From Echinarachnius parma (lineage: Eukaryota > Echinodermata > Echinoidea > Clypeasteroida > Echinarachniidae): DNA of 64,000 bases. The notes under the pieces were generated by a model. It was given only the letters and a program-made list of their open reading frames with translations. It was not told the DNA's origin and made no database searches. Positions 43,346 through 55,519 of this stretch are shown here, piece by piece (the first letter of the stretch is position 1; each line of letters starts with the position of its first letter). The stretch lies in NCBI GenBank assembly GCA_037951105.1, contig JBAMJV010003014.1, forward strand, positions 62,001-126,000. The letters run 5' to 3'. Made by a program: the position numbers and the translations under genes.

Positions 43346-45870
43346 CTACAGGAACTCTACGATTGACGCGAATCAAGACTGTAAAACGCCTTAAATTTTA
43401 CCAAAATAAGTTTGTTGAAAAGATGACTTTTCAATCGACAGGATACCGGTACAAGGAATGTGCATCCAGATTGGCGCAGTTACGGGAAATGAAATTACTG
43501 GTCAAACTTTTGAGTTATTTATTGCCCGGCCATCTCAAAGTGGGAGTGGTCCAAATCTCTAACTCCGGCGATGTGAGCCTTGGCGATCAACATGTATGCC
43601 TGATTTGGAACAACTTTTTAGTGATCAAACATCATAGTACTAGTTTTATACTTGTGTGAACTGATACGAGTTATTTATTGCCAATCCTCAATGTGGATGT
43701 TGATAAAATCTCCACCTGCGACGATTTGAGCCTTGACAATCTACATACCTGATGAGGAACAACTGCATAAGATCAAACATATAATTAAAGTACTAGTTTT
43801 ATATTTTGTGACTTAATTGATATTACTTTTGATATGTTACATCACCAACCATGTTTCAACATATACTCGTCCAATGAAGAGACATTTTGTTTATATCAGA
43901 ATTCTACTTTTGTGAATTATGTATACATGTACATAATTATATTTTCTTTAAAAGAAGTAAAATACTTTTAATCTGATCCCATAAGAAGAATACATTACCA
44001 CATTTCAACATACATGTACATGTATCCTCGTCCAATCTAATATTCTTTCATGACATACTGCCTTTATATCTGAATATTTTATTGAACATTGATGAAATGG
44101 CTTTCAATTTCAACATTGAATTATTGCAAAGTTGCATTTACTGTACCACGTTTCATAATTTACTTTGACTTGTTCAAATGAGACATAATGAATATGTTTT
44201 CTTGTCAAGTGGTGGAGCTACAGAGCTTTCAGTTTGTTCAGAACAGTCTGTACTTCACTTCACAACTTATGCTCATTATATGGTTACTTTATACATTTCA
44301 AAGGTATTTGAAACTTATAAACAAAATGTGTTTATGGACTAACACATTGTTTTTCCCCTCATACGTATCAATGTTGTTAGTTTGGCAAACAGACTAATTG
44401 AGATGCCACAATGCATTATATTTAATGTGTGCATTTTATTTTATTTTAACATTAAACAAATGTGTTTGTATTATAATACTTTAAGTGAAAGTATACAGTT
44501 TAGTATGATATTTTTTACCAAAAGACAATGATACAGTATCCAGAGAAATTCAGTATATCTGGACTCAGATATAAATGTGTATCTATTTCTTATAAAAATT
44601 ATGTTGTAAAATATTTCCTTTTCATTATAGGTATTGTCCGTCCATTTTGAGATTATTTCAGCCATTCCTGTATTTATTTACATTCATGAAAACGAACAAA
44701 GACAAATCTGGACACAATTCATCCTTGATTCAACAGTTTTTGACTGTTTATTATATTAGTTATTTATTGTATCCCATTGAACCATGAGTGACATTTATAA
44801 GAAGTAACATCAACCAAAGGGGCCCATGAAGAGTGGTGTACCCTAATTGCCGGTGTATTAACCACACCTTTTTCCTGATGGAAGAACCTACTAAAAGGGG
44901 GGGGGGGGGGGCGGTATTGGATGTTATGTTTTGCATCAATCAGGCAGTGTTGTTTTGTGTACTGAAAGTTTACAAAGTTGAGAGAGAAAAGCCAGGAATA
45001 TTTAGTTTAATTATATTCCACTAATCCTCAGTATTGTTTGATCATCTAAAACAACAGCCTACTAAAGTTGGGGGAGCGCGGTTAATACATGGATGCGGTT
45101 TATACACTGGCAAATACGGTATTCTCTTTAAGTTGGACACCCTGGATTAACAAACTTGATTGTATACTCACAAGAACTGTCTATAATGTTGGTATACAAT
45201 GTTTGTATTCAAAAACTCATTAAACATGTACAGTGTATTGTATGTATACCTGTATGTGCTTTGTGGTCTTTTTGAATTCTTAAGTATATACATGTATTTG
45301 GGTGTTGATTTAAAAAAGAAAAAAATCTTGTAGATACTTGTGCTAATTTGATATACATTCCTTTAATTCTTATAGTGAAATGAATGACTAGAAAGTGCAA
45401 TTTAATTATTATGATAATCAACTATATTCTTGTCTTGATTCGTGCTGTTGACGTGCCTTTTACAATTTTGATTGAGAAATGAAATTTTGAATTAGTAATC
45501 ATACTGTCTTTTAAAAAATATATGATAGTATTTTTTTGAAATTGTGTCTGCTTCTACCAGAATCTTTCAGCTTTAAGTGTACATGTATGTCACCTTTCAC
45601 CTTGCTTATATTACATCACAATTCACTTTAATCACTTCAATCAGATTTTATAATTTATGTATTTATTAAAGAAATAGGAGTTAAATTATTCACTCACAGA
45701 TGTGTGTATATATTTGTGTCATATCTATTGCAATACAGAAGGAAAGATTTCTTAATGATGAAACTACATGTATGTCATAAGAGATTTTGGTGGATAAAAT
45801 TTGTTCTTCTCAATTTAATGTGTATTTATCGGGCAAGGTCGCACATACATGTAATGCCATAGAGTGGTGA
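43346..45870. other. Intergenic, no gene seen
   Basis: AT-rich. A possible ATTAAA poly(A) variant for gene 1 is at 44,451-44,456, and a G tract is at about 44,898-44,911. A tandem-like pair (gagttatttattgcc) lies near 43,510 and 43,670. No coding signal. Confidence 0.5.
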
Positions 45871-46772
45871 AGTGTGATGTCATAAATGATGTCATAAACA
45901 TTTTTAAATTTTTTTTAAAAAATTTGGACTTCATTTTCAGAAAGAGCATAACAAATAATGTCCAAATACCGAAAATCAAAGGAATAGGTTACGTATTAGC
46001 CGAGATATGTCCATCCAAATGATTTTTTTGTCAATGGGCAATCAGTGTTATAGTAGGAGTGGGCTATAAATGGGTCATTTCTCGTTTTATTTTCGGGACA
46101 GTTTTTTTGTATTCCATTTGCCCTATCTCAACATGAAATGACAATATTTTTTGCCTGGGGTCCAAGAAAAAAGTGTGCAGAGCCAAAATCCAAGATGGCT
46201 GCCATTTTTCCTTAAAGATCATATTTTGGGCCATAACTTTGTCATTAGTGGGTCTCTTTATTTGGTTTTGGTGTCTAACCCTATGTTTTGGGGGTTAAGG
46301 GATCTATTTATGCAGTTAAAGATACTGTAAAATATACAGATATTGTGTTATGGCATATTATTGACCATTTTTACCCCTTTTTAACCCAATTTTGAACCAT
46401 GCCCGTAGACCTGAAATTAATGGGTAAATTATATTGGAGAACATTTTTAAAAAAGCGAGAGAACAAGTTGAAAGTGACAAAATAATATTCATAGCCCCAG
46501 TAACCCTCACACTTGACAACATTTTTGGCCTTGGGTTATACAAAAAAGAGTGCAGGGCCAATATCCAAGATGGCCGCCGTTTTCCTTGAAAAATTACATT
46601 TTCAGCCATAACTTTGTCACTTTGTGGTGTTTTTACTTGCTTGTGGTGTCTATCCCCATGTTTTGGGTATCAAGCAATCTGATATGCATCTAAAAATAGT
46701 CACAAGTCATCTGAGTTAACACCATTCTTGACCACATTTGAACTCCTTTTTTACCTAAATTAGCATATTTCG

Positions 46773-47070
46773 TGAAACATGTCTTCAATATCTGTGATGT
46801 TGCTTAAAACATACTGCGGCTTTCTCCTAAAGAAGTCCCTGGTTCCTGAAATGGTCACAGGCACAATCTGCTGCTCTATAGTGTCCTGGATGTCATCAGT
46901 CCCAGGTGGTCGCTGCCAAATTTCATCTCCAGTACCAGCACGCATCAGCTGATCCACTCGGAAAGTTCCGTCCCCATTATCATCCAGGTACATGCATAGA
47001 ATCCAATATACCATCTTTTGGTACTGCAGGTCTCTCTCATCCCAGATGACAGCAAGTGGTTGGTTAGGCT
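46773..47070 (-). CDS. Intact terminal-exon-like reading frame in the left arm of the inverted repeat
   Basis: On the minus strand, an acceptor-like aacttatgttttag is followed by about 98 open codons ending in TAA. It begins PNQPLAVIWDERDLQYQKMV and contains MYLDDNGDGTFRVDQLMRAG and DIEDMFHEIC. The DDNGDGTF segment is EF-hand-loop-like but lacks Glu at position 12. I do not recognise the protein. It may be a host exon picked up by the element or the tail of a transposon gene. Confidence 0.5.
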
Positions 47071-47516
47071 AAAACATAAGTTCTTTTTTTTTCAGAGTGA
47101 GAATGTATTCCCTCTACCTCTTGGGCAATAAAATTATAAAAAAGTATTTTTCACCTACATTAGCCCACTCCTATCATTAATTACACTTCAACACAAGGCT
47201 AAAGCTTAGGTTAATTTTCAGAGAATTTGTCACTTTCTCATTTCTAATAAAGATTGTTTTTATAGCCTTTATAGTACAAATATACAGTACCAGAGAGTCA
47301 CACATCAACGTGATGCAGATATCTGCAGGGACCTTTACAAGGTCAACAAATTATCAGAGAAAGAGATGATCGAGAACCTATCGGTACTCCTCGGGGATGA
47401 TTACCAAGCATAGGAAGCAGTGGTATTTCCTTGCGAGGAGATGATACTGGAAACATTGATGGGAGCCTAAGAGGCAGAGGGAATGTCTCACTCTGAAAAA
47501 GTACTTATGTTTCAGA

Positions 47517-47812
47517 CTAACCAATCACTTGCTGTCATCTGGGATGAGAGGGACCTGTACCAAAAGATGGTATATTGGGTTCTACATGTACCTGGATGAT
47601 AATGAGGACGGAACTTTCCGAGTGGATCACCTGATGCGTGCTGGTACCGGAGATGAAATTTGGCAGCAACCACCTGGGACAGACTATAGAGCAGCAGATT
47701 GTGCCTGTGACCGTTTCAGGAACCAGGGACTCTTTTAGGAGTTAGCCGCATTATGTTTTAAGCAACATCTTAGAAATTGAAGACATGTTTCACAAAATAT
47801 GCTAATTTAGGT
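47517..47812 (+). pseudogene. Broken copy of the captured exon in the right arm
   Basis: The block matches the left-arm reading frame after an acceptor-like cttatgtttcag, but a one-base deletion after MVYWVLH gives an early TGA, and another deletion follows PPGTD. Confidence 0.65.
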
Positions 47813-48513
47813 AGAAAAAGGAGTTCAAATGTAGTAAAAAATGGTGTTAACTCAACATTTGATGGCTTGTGACTATTTTTAGATGCATATCAGATTGCTT
47901 GACTCCCAAAACATGGGGATAGACACCAAAAGCAAGTAAAAACACTACAAAATTGACAAAGTTATGGCTGAAAACAGGAAAACAGCGGCCTACTTAGATT
48001 TTGGCCCTGCACACTTTTTTGTATAACCCCAGGCCGAGAATTGTGTCGAGTTTGAGGGTTATGGGGGCTTTGAATATTATTTTGTCACTTTTAACTTGTT
48101 CTCTAGCTTTAAAAATGTTCTCCGATATAATTTATCCATTAATTTCAGGTCTACGGGCATGGTTCAAAATTGGGTAAAAATGGGGTAAAAATTGTAAAAA
48201 TATGCCTTAACACAATATCTGAATATTTTACAGTATTTTTAACTGCATTAATAGATCCCTTAACCCCCAAAACATAGGGTTAGACACCAAAACCAAATAA
48301 AGAGACCCATTAATGACAAAGTTATGGCCGAAAATGTGATTTTTACGGAAATCGGCGGCCATCTTGGATTTTGGCCCTGCACACTTTTTTCTTAGACCCC
48401 AGGAAAAAAATATTGTCATTTCATGTTGAGATAGGGCAAATGGAATACAAAAAAACTGTCCCGAAAATAAAATGACCAAAAAAGTATTTTTCACCCACGT
48501 ATAGCCCACTCCT

Positions 48514-48561
48514 AGTTATAGTGCACTGGTTCATAAATGTATGAACCAGTGCACTATAACA
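48514..48561. repeat. Perfect hairpin in the right arm only
   Basis: ttatagtgcactggttcata and its exact complement flank four bases. The matching place in the left arm (about 46,050) lacks it. Confidence 0.85.
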
Positions 48562-48884
48562 CTGATTGCCCATTGAAGAAAAATTCACTCGAATGGGCAT
48601 ATCTCAGCTAATACGTAACCTATTCCTTTGATTTTCGGTATTTGGACATTATTTGTTATGCTCTTTCTGAAAATGAAGTCCAAATTTGAAAATTCTAAAA
48701 AAGTGTTTTTATGACGTCATGGCTTCTGTACTCTATTACTGAGGATATTACCCAGAAAGTAATTTTAATGATGCAAAGATGTAAATTTGACTAGAAACTG
48801 ATACTTTGTGAAAATATTATAAAACAGAAAATCAAAAATATGTATTTTTTTGTAGAAAATGGTACTTTGAGTTTTACTACTGAT

Positions 48885-48972
48885 TTGTTGTGACCGGGGT
48901 AATGATATTATTGTGAAGCGCTTAGAGGCGCTATATAAATTGAGCATATTATTATTATTATTATTATTATAA
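48885..48972 (+). repeat. LINE/SINE-type 3' tail
   Basis: gtgaagcgcttagaggcgct, atataaat and an ATT microsatellite: the usual shape of a retroelement 3' end. A related tail ends the LINE fragment at 49,450. Confidence 0.55.
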
Positions 48973-49082
48973 TGTTGAAGATAAGAAAATGCTTTTCTTG
49001 GTGCTGCAGGACGATGCTTTATATAAATGTGTTTCTTAAAAAAAATAAGATCTTTATGTATCACTGAGTTACGTATTATGAA

Positions 49083-49455
49083 CCCCGTAGTACGACTAGA
49101 TATGGAGACCATGCCTTCTCCACAATAGCTCCAGCCCTTTGGAACAAGCTTCCCCATCAGGGTCATATCCAAGATGCCCCCACAGTAGATACATTTAAAT
49201 CATTCCTTAAAACTTCTCTGTTTACCCAACCAACCGTAGGATTTTTGGTCGAAACGCATCATGTTTTTATTTCTTAGTTTGACATTTTATTGTTATATAA
49301 TTGGTTATTTTTTGTAGCATTTATACTTTAAATATTGGTATATTTTTTTCCCCCAGGCGCACACATATTAGCTGCATTAATTTCCGTTTGAAATGCGCTT
49401 AGAAACATCAGTATGAAGCGCTTTATAAATATTATGTATTATTATTATTAAGATT
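49083..49455 (+). mobile_element. 5'-truncated LINE: reverse transcriptase C-terminal remnant and 3' tail
   Basis: The open stretch 49,083-49,225 reads YGDHAFSTIAPALWNKLP and VDTFKSFLKTSLF, the conserved C-terminal end of L2/CR1/Jockey-type LINE polyproteins. It is followed by a non-coding tail with atgaagcgctttataaat and an ATT run. Inactive fragment. Confidence 0.75.
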
Positions 49456-49459
49456 ATTG

Positions 49460-51396
49460 AGGTAAAATTATTTGTAAACCATGAACACATACGGTACATG
49501 TAGATATGTGCCTACACAGAGACACCAACAGTAATCTCAAGTATATATATATATTATAAGTCATGTACATCTACACTTTCATGTAGTACAAGAGAATAAT
49601 TGAATGTACATTTGTTTGTTTTTTACGGTATTGGAAGTTGACCCTTTTTTAAAAACTTGTACGTTAAATGTTGAAAGTGGCAGCAGATTCATAGTGATGA
49701 TTGATTGGAGAATAAAATGTAATGTGAAATATATATTTTAAAACAATAAAATACAAATCAGTTTTGAAGATGAATTGTGATTGTGCTTCATATTTGACTG
49801 ACAGATAAATCAATGGAATGTGATACAAGTAATTCACAAATGTCTTGAATTGAATTGAATTGAATTGAATATTAAATGTGTGATTCATATCTGACTTATG
49901 GAAAATGCATTTGAATGTGAGATATATTTTAAACAATAAATACATGTACATGTAGTTGTGATTGTGAAATATATTTCATTTTAAATAGGTATTACAGATC
50001 AGTTTTCAAGATGACTTTATGAAGAATGCATTTAAAGTTTTATATATTTTAGATTAATATATATACCACACATCATTGTGCTGTTTTGGTATGAATTATG
50101 GAACATGCATATTTGTCATGACACATTTTTATGGTGGCATTAAAGTGACCTTTTAGCCAAAATTTTGCCAAATGTTGCCCAAAATGAAAAATTTGTCATA
50201 ATGACAAAATAAATTTTTTGTGAAACACCCCCTAGCATGCAAACTATATTTTATAAACCTCTTTTTATAGAAGCCCGCTAGCTTAGTTCTTGGCTATGTC
50301 TAGTTTGGATGACGTTGTTACAAATTTAACATAAAGGTTAACTTTATAGTGGGTACCTATTAAAGACTTACCCAGCTAACCCTAGTTGGGGACTAGGAAA
50401 ACTGTTTATTGCTCAATAAACTGCACAATTTAAAATAAAGTACACTTAGCAAGGAACTAAAGCTAGTGGGTTTTTATGAATATAAGGCCTGATGGGCTAT
50501 GTAAAAGTCTATGGGGATTTCAGAATCTCAAAAGGAACAGATTAAGACAAACAAATCAGTCTTGAAGACGAATAAGAAATTATTATTGAAATGAGCACAG
50601 TACTGTGTCATTTTTTATATTCATTCAGATTTGGTGACATGTAACATGATTTCGATTACATTTTATATTTCACAGAGACGATTGTGTCGAACAGAAGACA
50701 TTACATAATACAGAATGCATACTATGCCATACATATGATACATACTATATAACAGCTTGTTACTGTTACTCTCTGTACATACATAATGCCATATAGAATA
50801 TAATTTAATGGGAATGCAGTTACTTCCAATTTACTTGGGAGGTCCAAAAATATCATAAATAAATGGAATGATTGAAGTATTAAATAAACACTGGCATAGA
50901 TTGCTGATATTTCAGTACCTTGGGGGAGGAGGGGACAAAAATGTAGACCACCCCCCCCCCCCTCGAACAAAAGAAATATGCTTAAAATACGCCAGTGCAT
51001 ATAGGACATGATTAGTACAAAGCCTACCTCACATTACACTATCCAATTACGATCCAACAAACTGCGTATCTGAAATAGAGCAAGACGTGCATAATCAGAG
51101 TGCGAAATATAGATCAGATCCTCAATCGTTAGTCAGATCGGATAATGCAGAGTGCGATAGGCTAAAGAGGACATTTCAATTAAGTTATTACTTATTTCAA
51201 AAAATCTCTTCATCAAAAAATACAACCGTATTCATGTGCAGAATCGACGTGTACTGGAAATACTAATAATCAGGTTGGCACAACAAACAAAATAATACAA
51301 ACAAAACAAACGACAAACAATAGCAAACAAAGCAAATGCGGAACGAAAACCGGCAGTTAAAAGCTGACAGATAATAATAGCACCTGGAAAGGATCA
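49460..51396. other. Intergenic, no gene seen
   Basis: AT-rich. Contains a (GAATT)n run at about 49,847-49,870, a cccattgcctac-family fragment at 50,485-50,545, and a C tract at about 50,949-50,962. Confidence 0.5.
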
Positions 51397-51404
51397 TATA
51401 CAAT

Positions 51405-51758
51405 CGGTCCTACTAATTAGCGCGAACAAATGCGAAGTACTGCGAACAAGCGTGAAAAAGCCATCGATATAAAAATGCATATCGGTTATTTTGGGTTTTA
51501 GTGATAAGATAACCTACATATCCATGGAATAAGCGGGATCAAATATACTGCGAACAAGCACGAACGGGATTTACTGCGAACAGGATTTCATAAATACTGC
51601 GAACAAATTTGTTCGCAGTAAATCCTGTTCACAGTAAATATTATTTATACTATTTACTGCGAACAAGAGCATGTGAACGGGAAATTTGTTTGCAGTAAAT
51701 AGCTTGTTTGCACTTCCTCGCAGTACTTCGCACTTGTTCGTGCTAATTAGTCGGACCC
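51405..51758. mobile_element. hAT-like MITE with 8-base target duplication
   Basis: The direct repeat tatacaat (51,397-51,404 and 51,759-51,766) flanks inverted ends (cggtcctactaattagc against the complement of gctaattagtcggaccc). Subterminal tactgcgaacaa repeats occur several times in both orientations, as in transposase-binding arrays of hAT elements. Confidence 0.8.
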
Positions 51759-51817
51759 TATACAATGTATTAAAAGAAAGCACACAAGGTATCCTGTATG
51801 CATGTCTGATCAGTGTC

Positions 51818-52005
51818 CAAAAAGAAAGCAATATTCATGCAGAAATTAAAGAAATAACTGAATTAATTGTTAACATTTTCATAAATTGTCCTTGCTATTG
51901 TTAATTTCATCTCCAAAAAGAAAGCAATATTCATGCAGAAATTAAAGAAATAACTGAATTAATTGTAAACATTTTCACAAATTGTCCATGCTGTTGTTAA
52001 TTTCA
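51818..52005 (+). repeat. Tandem duplication, 96 bp unit
   Basis: aaaaagaaagcaatattcat and the following 90 bases occur twice, at about 51,818 and 51,914, with few differences. Confidence 0.85.
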
Positions 52006-52993
52006 TGCAGTATCAAATAATGACTTCTTGCAAAAACTCAAACAGGATTTTAATATAGCATTATACACAATTTCTTATAAATATATCTCAAAATATTTCT
52101 GAATAGGGCCGATACACCTGTAAATGTCATATATGGAATGTAATATGTTGGATGGTAATTTGTGGCAATATATTTATATACTTATCATGTCTACATATGC
52201 AATGTACATGTCTACATGGACATGTACATGTACTAGGTAATGATGATTCAATTGTCAAAATTGTCCAATTCATGAAATGATTAATTAATTCAAATGTACA
52301 TGGCAATGTTAGCTATCTGGATATAATATATACCTGAAAGAAGCCTTTTGGGTGAAAATTTGGAAAACTATGTTTTCTCACCTTGTCTTGTTAATGTTTT
52401 GATTCACTATAATATGAACCACTCTTCAGATTTCAGAAAAAATAGTGGCAGTCATTTGTTAGCCAAACAAATTGTACTAATACAAGTGTACCATTACCAA
52501 CCTTCAAAGTTGGTAACTTGTCAAAATATTTCATGGGTTGGGCAAACAATTCCATGTACACTTTGTCGAGCTAGGAATGCTCTCTATAGTGTACCATCGC
52601 ATAGCTAGATAAAAAGGGTTATATAATTTTAGTAAATTTAATTTCAAGCATTCTATTCACCATATCAAATTTAGATGAATTTTTTTCATTGCTCATATAC
52701 TTTCTGGTAGACAATTTTGTCCATGGTAGCACAACTCTAGGTTATACAAGATATTGGAAAAACAATTATTGAAAAGAAATTTAGTTGCCTGGTGGGATAA
52801 TGATATAACTCATTTTTCAAAATCTAATATTTAATTTCTGGAGATAAGAAAAGAATATCTGTGTTGATTTCTTGCATAATGTCATCATCACTCTCAAACA
52901 ATTTCTACTTTGATTTGCAAAATAGTTTAGACTTCACACAGAGTTGTTATATGACTAACATGGAAAATAACACACATTTCAGAACTTGCATCA
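52006..52993. other. Intergenic, no gene seen
   Basis: AT-rich with a dense cluster of acatgtacatg phrases at 52,200-52,235. No coding signal. Confidence 0.45.
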
Positions 52994-53383
52994 TTGAAGG
53001 GATCTAGTCACATTTTCCAAATCCTCAAAACTTACTTGGAACTTTAGCAGTTTTCTCATAAATGTATTTATTCAGATTACCAATAGAAGCATGGGACAGG
53101 TTTTGGTTTTTCAAATGTCCCTTTCTTTAAAAAGATATTTGCGATTGAAGTGTCCGGGTGTTAATAAACTATCTACTGGATTGTAAAAAGCCGTGTACAA
53201 AGTCAGTGCAATAAGTTAGTGAATATCACTTAGCACTTTTGCTCATTACTCGGCCATATAACATCCATTTAACATGAAATTTCCACACATTACTCAGTAG
53301 ACATATTAGATCACAACAATATACATTGTATGAACAATGTATAACTTTTTGCACATGTCAACAAAGTTACTAGATCCCTTTAA
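52994..53383 (+). mobile_element. 380 bp MITE family, copy C
   Basis: Same family and orientation as copy A, with ends gaagggatctagtcac and gttactagatccctttaa. Lies intergenic. Confidence 0.85.
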
Positions 53384-55226
53384 AGTTGATGACTATTCAC
53401 TCTCTAATACACAAGCAATACAAGAAACATACATGTAGGTGATGATTGCTAATTTTGTTAGCATTCAAAATTATTCTGATTTCAAATGCATAAAAGTGTC
53501 GAGTACCAATCAATCAATATCTAGAATGTGTGCGTTTATGGATTTCGTCGGTTGAGAAAGAGAAAGGAGCTATTAAAGTCACTTTTGTACTTAAGAGATG
53601 ATCATGTTTAATGTTTGGGAGCCTTGTGCAAACCGAATTCAGCTCTTTTCCACTGTAATTTTGAAGTTGTTGTCTGAACATTTTGATTTGACAACGCATG
53701 GTTAGTTAAATTCATGGTAACACAGATACATGCAAGCATATTTAACCGCACACACACAATGTACATGTTTATGTGCACACAATTGACATAAACCCGCACC
53801 CTCATACATGTACATATTTTGAAAGCAAATACATTTCTACATCTAATATTTCCACTTCATAATTGATTAAAACAAGGCATTTTAAAAGTAAAAAAGAAAA
53901 GAAATGTATCATGGAGTGTAATTTACACATCATACTCCCCTAATTAAATATGGACTATACAGTATATATATATTTACATATAAATGTATTTACATTTGAT
54001 ATAATACCGATAATATTTTATACAAAGCCAGTTGAGTATTAAAAAGAAACCAAAAATAATATTATATATGCATGATTTTAAACTTTTGAAATACACACTT
54101 CAAATTAGAAGGAAGACCAAATATCTTTTTAAAAGACAAACATGTAAAATAATGGATCTACAGTACTATTTTCCACTCACACTACATGTTCAATATAATT
54201 CTACATTACAGTTAAATAAACATGATTCAATAAACATGGCTAAATTTTAAATGTCTACATGTATATAATGTATTACTTCAAGGCTTTGTATAACGTTGTT
54301 TATATATATCTGCAAGCATTTCAATCTCAGATCGAAAGTTCTTTATACCATTAAAGTTCTGCAGCAAAAAATAGGAACACCATAAATAGAAAGTTTCAAC
54401 TTTCAATACATCAAATGTATCATCATGCAGTTTGCAAAATAAATAAAATGTAGTTTTCCAAAATAACGACATACATGTATTAAAGATGTCTACAATTTAT
54501 TTAGAAAAACTCCTGTAAAGCAAACAAGAACATGTTTGTTCAATACATCAAATGTATCATCATTCTTGCTAATTCAATAACGGCAGTTTCCCAAAATAAT
54601 AAAAGAAGTTTTCTAGCATTTGGTATAAAAACTTCCGCAGCAAAAAGAAGTAAACAAAGAGAGAGGAACACCATGAATGGAAAATGTTTTTCAGTACATC
54701 TACATAAATGTACCTTTGTTCATACTTGCCAAATATTGAAATAAATCGCATGTACAGTGGTCTTAGAATAGTGATAGTGGTCTACTGTTTGTATAGATTA
54801 GAATGACAATGAGAATGTCTGCCCTATTATGGAATGCAAAATAAATAATTCATGCATATACAAATCAGTAGTCAGTACATGTACATGCACCTAGCACGAT
54901 TTGATGTGTGAATGCAGAATGCTAACAAATGTAAATTGGTCTTCATATATACTGTTAGATCTAAATGCAATGGTTATAGTGTAAAGAACATTACAAGACA
55001 ACAAGAAGAAAGTGTTTTTCTCTATTCAAAATGGATCATCCATAAAACTTGGTTTTTGAACATGCCTTTCATCAAAATCTAGCATATAATTTAAGGTAAT
55101 AAAGATTTTTTTTTTCTGGGGTTTTGGTGTGAGTGTTTAGTTTTTCAAGCAAAAGTAAATTTAGTTTAAGGACCAAGATCATTTGAGATCAGTTCCATAA
55201 GATACGGTGGAATGAGAGGTTGGTTT
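53384..55226. other. Intergenic, likely includes RIMBP 3' flank; diverged duplication
   Basis: A diverged tandem duplication is visible at 54,340-54,730 (caatacatcaaatgtatcat twice; gcagcaaaaa and ggaacaccat twice). No reading frame is convincing. Confidence 0.5.
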
Positions 55227-55232
55227 TTTATT
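55227..55232 (-). promoter_or_regulatory. Candidate poly(A) signal of RIMBP
   Basis: An AATAAA on the minus strand lies about 85 bases beyond the stop codon. Another overlaps the stop itself (55,315-55,320). Which is used is not decidable from sequence. Confidence 0.3.
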
Positions 55233-55315
55233 TTAGAATGGGACAAATATGTCTGAGATGATGTAGTACATACTATTTGTAGAAAGAATGTATCACTTTA
55301 TATGATTTGGTCTGT

Positions 55316-55519
55316 TTATTTATGTTTCTGCTTGTTGTCAGAGCTGCCAAATTTCCTGAAGAGCGCTTTTCCTTTTGACAGGAATCCTTTCTTCTTCTTG
55401 ACGTGATCGGGCGTGCCCACGAAGTTCATGTGATCGGGTACGTCGGAGATGACGGGCATCACCTCCTGCCCGTTGTATTGTGCTTCACCGTTGCCCTGCT
55501 GCTGCGTGGGGACTTTGTA
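55316..55519 (-). CDS. RIMBP: RIMBP terminal exon: basic C-terminus
   Basis: Acceptor ccatctctccccgcag, 67 codons and TAA. Ends in a lysine-rich tail (KKKKGFLSKGKALFRKFG). Codon use is GC-rich compared with flanks. Two decayed copies of the exon start lie upstream, starting at 55,696 and 56,157. Confidence 0.85.
   Translation of the reverse strand, partial: YKVPTQQQGNGEAQYNGQEVMPVISDVPDHMNFVGTPDHVKKKKGFLSKGKALFRKFGSSDNKQKHK

Larger units (their letters stand above)
45873..48735. mobile_element. Giant inverted repeat with captured exon
   Basis: The left arm (about 45,873-47,123) and right arm (about 47,468-48,735) are reverse complements over about 1.25 kb with modest divergence, around a 345 bp spacer. 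Examples are aatgtccaaataccgaaaat with its complement, and ccataactttgtcattagtg with its complement. Each arm contains a coding-like block. The end phrase taggagtgggct recurs at 46,052, 47,168 (complement) and 48,503 (complement), suggesting at least two elements joined. Confidence 0.85.

Noticed and set aside
48765-49172. 135-codon minus-strand frame
   Set aside because: It is antisense to a LINE tail and an ATT microsatellite.
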